From the NCBI GenBank assembly GCA_018376535.1, contig JAHABC010000007.1, positions 24,966-88,965 of the forward strand: a DNA stretch of 64,000 nt, read 5' to 3'. The position numbers and the translations under genes were made by a program. This DNA is from Ruminococcus sp. (GTDB lineage: Bacteria; Bacillota; Clostridia; Oscillospirales; Ruminococcaceae). Shown one piece after another: positions 62,701 to 64,000 of this stretch (its first letter is position 1; each line of letters opens with the position of its first letter). The notes under the pieces were generated by a model that was not told the DNA's origin, did not search any database, and saw nothing but the letters and a program-made list of their open reading frames with translations.

Positions 62701-63522
62701 GTTGTAAAACTTGGTAATGATATGACTAGTCTTGCAGATATCCCAGTGGAAATAGATGCTCCTTATCTATTTGAAGATTCGGGTATAAATAAGATTGGTG
62801 AAAAGTATTACTATAGTTATTGTTCAAATTTTAATGCCTCTGGAAATACTTACGGTTTAGATAGTGGAGCTATTCAATATATGGTTAGTGATAATCCTAC
62901 TGGTCCATTTACTTATACTGGTCAAGTGTTTGATAGTATATATAAGTTTTTTGGAACTGGTGGAAATAATCATCATAGTATAGTAAATTTAGATGATAAC
63001 TATTATCTATTCTATCATACACAAGTATTACAAGATAAAGCTGGACTATCTGGTGGTTATAGAAATACTCAAGTGGATAAAGTTACTGTTAATGTCGATG
63101 GTACTCTTCAAGCAGTTACTGGAACTCTAACAGGAGTATCACAATTGAAAAACTTAAACCCATATGAAACTGTTCAAGCTGAAACTATGTATAATCAAGG
63201 CGGAATAAATGTTCGTACTATCGATGATGGTACTAATTCAGTAGTAACAGACATTCAACGTGGTGATTGGATTTCTGTTAAGGGAATTAACTTCTCACAT
63301 GGAAGTAAATCTATAACTGTAAGAGCGTCCTCTACCAAAGATGCAGTCATTAAGATTTGTACAGGTTCTGCCAATGGTGAAGCTATTGGATATGTAAAAA
63401 TATCTAATACTGATGGACAACTTAAAGATTTTACTACTTCTGTAAGTAATATCACTGGAGTGAAAGACCTATATTTTGTATTTAGTGATACTTTGGAATT
63501 TGATAGTTGGTCTTTCAGTTAA
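59743..63522 (+). CDS. Cellulosomal multidomain xylanase: CBM22-GH10-CBM22-dockerin-GH43-CBM6
   Basis: This 1259-residue secreted enzyme attacks arabinoxylan. After a signal peptide (about 1-34) come a CBM22 (about 37-185), a GH10 endo-xylanase (about 190-545; acid/base Glu340 in DVANEC, nucleophile Glu462 in VTELDI), a second CBM22-like module (552-712), a dockerin (717-783), a GH43 domain (about 787-1130; TADPCAMEYNGRVYVY, CFDPAVFVDDDGTGYLYFGG, GTGGNNHHS) and a C-terminal CBM6-like module (1139-1259). The dockerin has two calcium repeats, GDINKDGNIDILDLITLKG and ADINQDGSVSNIDLLNLKKY, for docking to a cohesin scaffold. It sits inside the chain rather than at the end. GH43 probably trims arabinose or xylose. 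The start is TTG. Confidence 0.95.
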   Translation: MKLQTKKICAYLMALTLSVGVFATYPVSSRTVKADDIAVSNDFETTYNGWISNSNLINVTAIQNDGYNSNRCLKVSNRQTKEDGISSEKGFYLNGDIEYNYSFMVKILGNDTENVKVSLTYTYEDTSKVETINLIDKKINANEWVELSKDYKTPKGTIGHTLTITTDSTSDFCLDNVTITGKSTQNYTVEATSSEYGLKDVYSSNFKFGTCIPNNELQDSTAMALVLKEFNSITCENEMKPDATLVQNQCTDDNIAVSLSNCASILDFCVENNIAVRGHTLIWHSQTPTWFFKENFTNDGAWVSKEVMNKRMESYIKNMFEAIKTQYPTLNLYAYDVANECINDGAVYGTPSTYCRTAGENINNGHSPWVQVYGDNSFVEQAFTYARKYAPDGCKLFYNDYNEYMGDKMLAIKDMVQDLYDKGLLDGIGMQSHLGMSFPSVEGYKNALDLYNTIGCEIQVTELDIASEGNTVAHTEKYKQIMQAIIDTDKNGNHVSAVCVWGTTDNYSWRKNESDNILLFDNNYQPKDVYNEIYKLGKELHQTPIEPPETNENGYYFHDTFETTDFDWSARGSSIVGLSGRSPYKDTNALLVSERTAVWNGALKPLDSNTFISGNKYSFSAFVEYLDGEADSETFYLTLQYTDSNGVTQYSNIDTKIVDKGKYVQLFNANYTIPDGATNLQLVVETTSETMNFYIDEVIGAVAGTIISNSVIDDSKVQLGDINKDGNIDILDLITLKGNIFNDSSYYELSADINQDGSVSNIDLLNLKKYILGMIEKFPMVSTTPVDLTTLAGEFEGIELYHTYKTDDNSNILMTQRFTADPCAMEYNGRVYVYTTNDIVEFDKDNNVADNSFSKITTLNCMSSDDLANWTDHGTIKAVGSNGIASWGTNSWAPTACHKTINGKEKFFLYFCNGANGIVVLEGDSPTGPWIDPLGKPLISRQTENCQDVVWCFDPAVFVDDDGTGYLYFGGGIADGGDYAHPKTARVVKLGNDMTSLADIPVEIDAPYLFEDSGINKIGEKYYYSYCSNFNASGNTYGLDSGAIQYMVSDNPTGPFTYTGQVFDSIYKFFGTGGNNHHSIVNLDDNYYLFYHTQVLQDKAGLSGGYRNTQVDKVTVNVDGTLQAVTGTLTGVSQLKNLNPYETVQAETMYNQGGINVRTIDDGTNSVVTDIQRGDWISVKGINFSHGSKSITVRASSTKDAVIKICTGSANGEAIGYVKISNTDGQLKDFTTSVSNITGVKDLYFVFSDTLEFDSWSFS

Positions 63523-63803
63523 TAATATATTTTATTGTAATAACACCTGAAAAGCTTTTAAATGTTCCTCAACTAACTTTAGTAAAAAGTTTAATATGCA
63601 GCAGAATGTTTGTGAGAACATATTTAGCAACTTTGCATATGGAGAAATATTAAAGCATCATAAAACCACTGATAGTCAAAGACTATAGCATAATAGTTTT
63701 TAACAAGTGTATTCTGCAATATTTACTTTCGAATATGTTAGTTATCTATCAAGAGCAATAGCTAAAAACAATTTAGGATTGGTGTAATTGTTCCGTTAAG
63801 TTA
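63523..63803. other. Intergenic region after the xylanase gene
   Basis: About 280 bases without a recognisable gene, promoter or repeat. Several short frames are broken by stops in all phases; no protein family was recognised. Confidence 0.5.
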
Positions 63804-63847
63804 AAAAAATATTCACATAATCTCTTTTGATTTTGTGAATATTTTTC
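63804..63847. terminator. Bidirectional terminator
   Basis: Stem AAAAATATTCACA/TGTGAATATTTTT with a loop of about 16 bases and T-runs on both strands lies between the xylanase gene and a minus-strand gene entering from the right. Confidence 0.8.
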
Positions 63848-63933
63848 TATTTTGAATGTCGTTTTTTTATTTTACTTGTCAGATAACAAAATTCAAAGGC
63901 ATTCATTTTATATAGATATGTAATTATTTTTGA

Positions 63934-64000
63934 CTAATCCATGATATTATCCGCCCAAAGTTCACATTGTGTCATTACAGCATCAATAGCTTCAGGTTGA
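63934..64000 (-). CDS. C-terminal end of an unidentified minus-strand gene (cut by window edge)
   Basis: The minus strand reads QPEAIDAVMTQCELWADNIMD and then TAG at 63936-63934. Only 22 codons are visible, so the protein cannot be named. The bidirectional terminator just beyond its stop supports a real gene end here. Confidence 0.45.
   Translation of the reverse strand, partial: QPEAIDAVMTQCELWADNIMD

Noticed and set aside
63523..63803. Possible decayed gene after the xylanase
   Set aside because: Stops occur in every frame and no protein motif was recognisable.
1..64000. CRISPR arrays, restriction-modification genes or prophage clusters
   Set aside because: No regularly spaced repeats, methylase motifs or phage structural genes were seen; the system behind GATC loss is not encoded here.

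Overview
This 64 kb window looks like chromosome from an AT-rich, spore-forming, fibre-degrading Clostridia, most likely an Oscillospiraceae/Ruminococcus-type gut or rumen bacterium. That placement is inferred from spoIIGA-sigE, a dockerin-bearing xylanase, GH1, GH3 and GH25 enzymes, DUF4250 and DUF4317 genes, frequent TTG starts with strong AGGAGG-like ribosome sites, and near-consensus TTGACA-17-TATAAT promoters.

Layout. 1-3047 (minus): nusB, a TsaD-like M22 protein, ispA, a DUF212 membrane protein and the start of dxs. 3202-4704: a MerR regulator, cupin and flavodoxin-like oxidoreductase operon behind a MerR-type promoter with a 19-bp spacer. 4791-5305: a decayed 515-bp transposon derivative (copy A). 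5413-6971: spoIIGA-sigE. 7130-8158: an orphan tyrosine recombinase. 8204-15239: addB-addA. 15282-18664: GH25 lysozyme, a lipoprotein, tRNA-Leu(UAA) and an M18 aminopeptidase. 19075-22223: three unrecognised genes and an asparaginase. 22262-23100: an IS1-like fragment and transposon derivative copy B, inverted relative to copy A. 23184-24236: mrp and a DUF4250 gene. 24333-31114: the whole atpIBEFHAGDC operon. 31728-33074: gdhA. 33249-41788: hprK-murB-rapZ-whiA-dnaE-pfkA. 41925-48150: cardiolipin synthase, a membrane-anchored glycosidase-like protein, a small protein, a MecA-like adaptor, rpe and a SpoVB-type flippase. 48347-52693: pdxST, dtd and a GH3 glucosidase. 52878-56924: a cytidylate-kinase-like gene and a four-gene operon (DUF4317, HAD, unknown, C39 peptidase). 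57041-63522: GH1, M14 peptidase and a 1259-residue GH10/dockerin/GH43 enzyme.

How the genes work together. The fibre genes form an outside-to-inside chain: the secreted dockerin enzyme cuts arabinoxylan, and GH3 and GH1, which lack signal peptides, would finish oligosaccharides in the cytoplasm. AtpE carries the two-carboxylate Na+ rotor motif, which points to sodium-coupled energetics. hprK, pfkA and gdhA supply carbon control, glycolysis and nitrogen assimilation.

The strongest unexpected signal is genome-style rather than a gene. Reading all 64 kb by eye I found no GATC tetranucleotide, although about 200 would be expected if GC is near 34%. Asp codons before C-initial codons are GAC, although GAT is otherwise preferred. 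CCGG was seen only inside the tRNA. This suggests long-term selection by restriction or methylation systems that are not encoded in this window. Other leads are the paired internally deleted transposon derivatives, a recurrent IGDS tetrapeptide in exported proteins, nested inverted repeats at the xylanase promoter, and a promoter placed inside a terminator hairpin.
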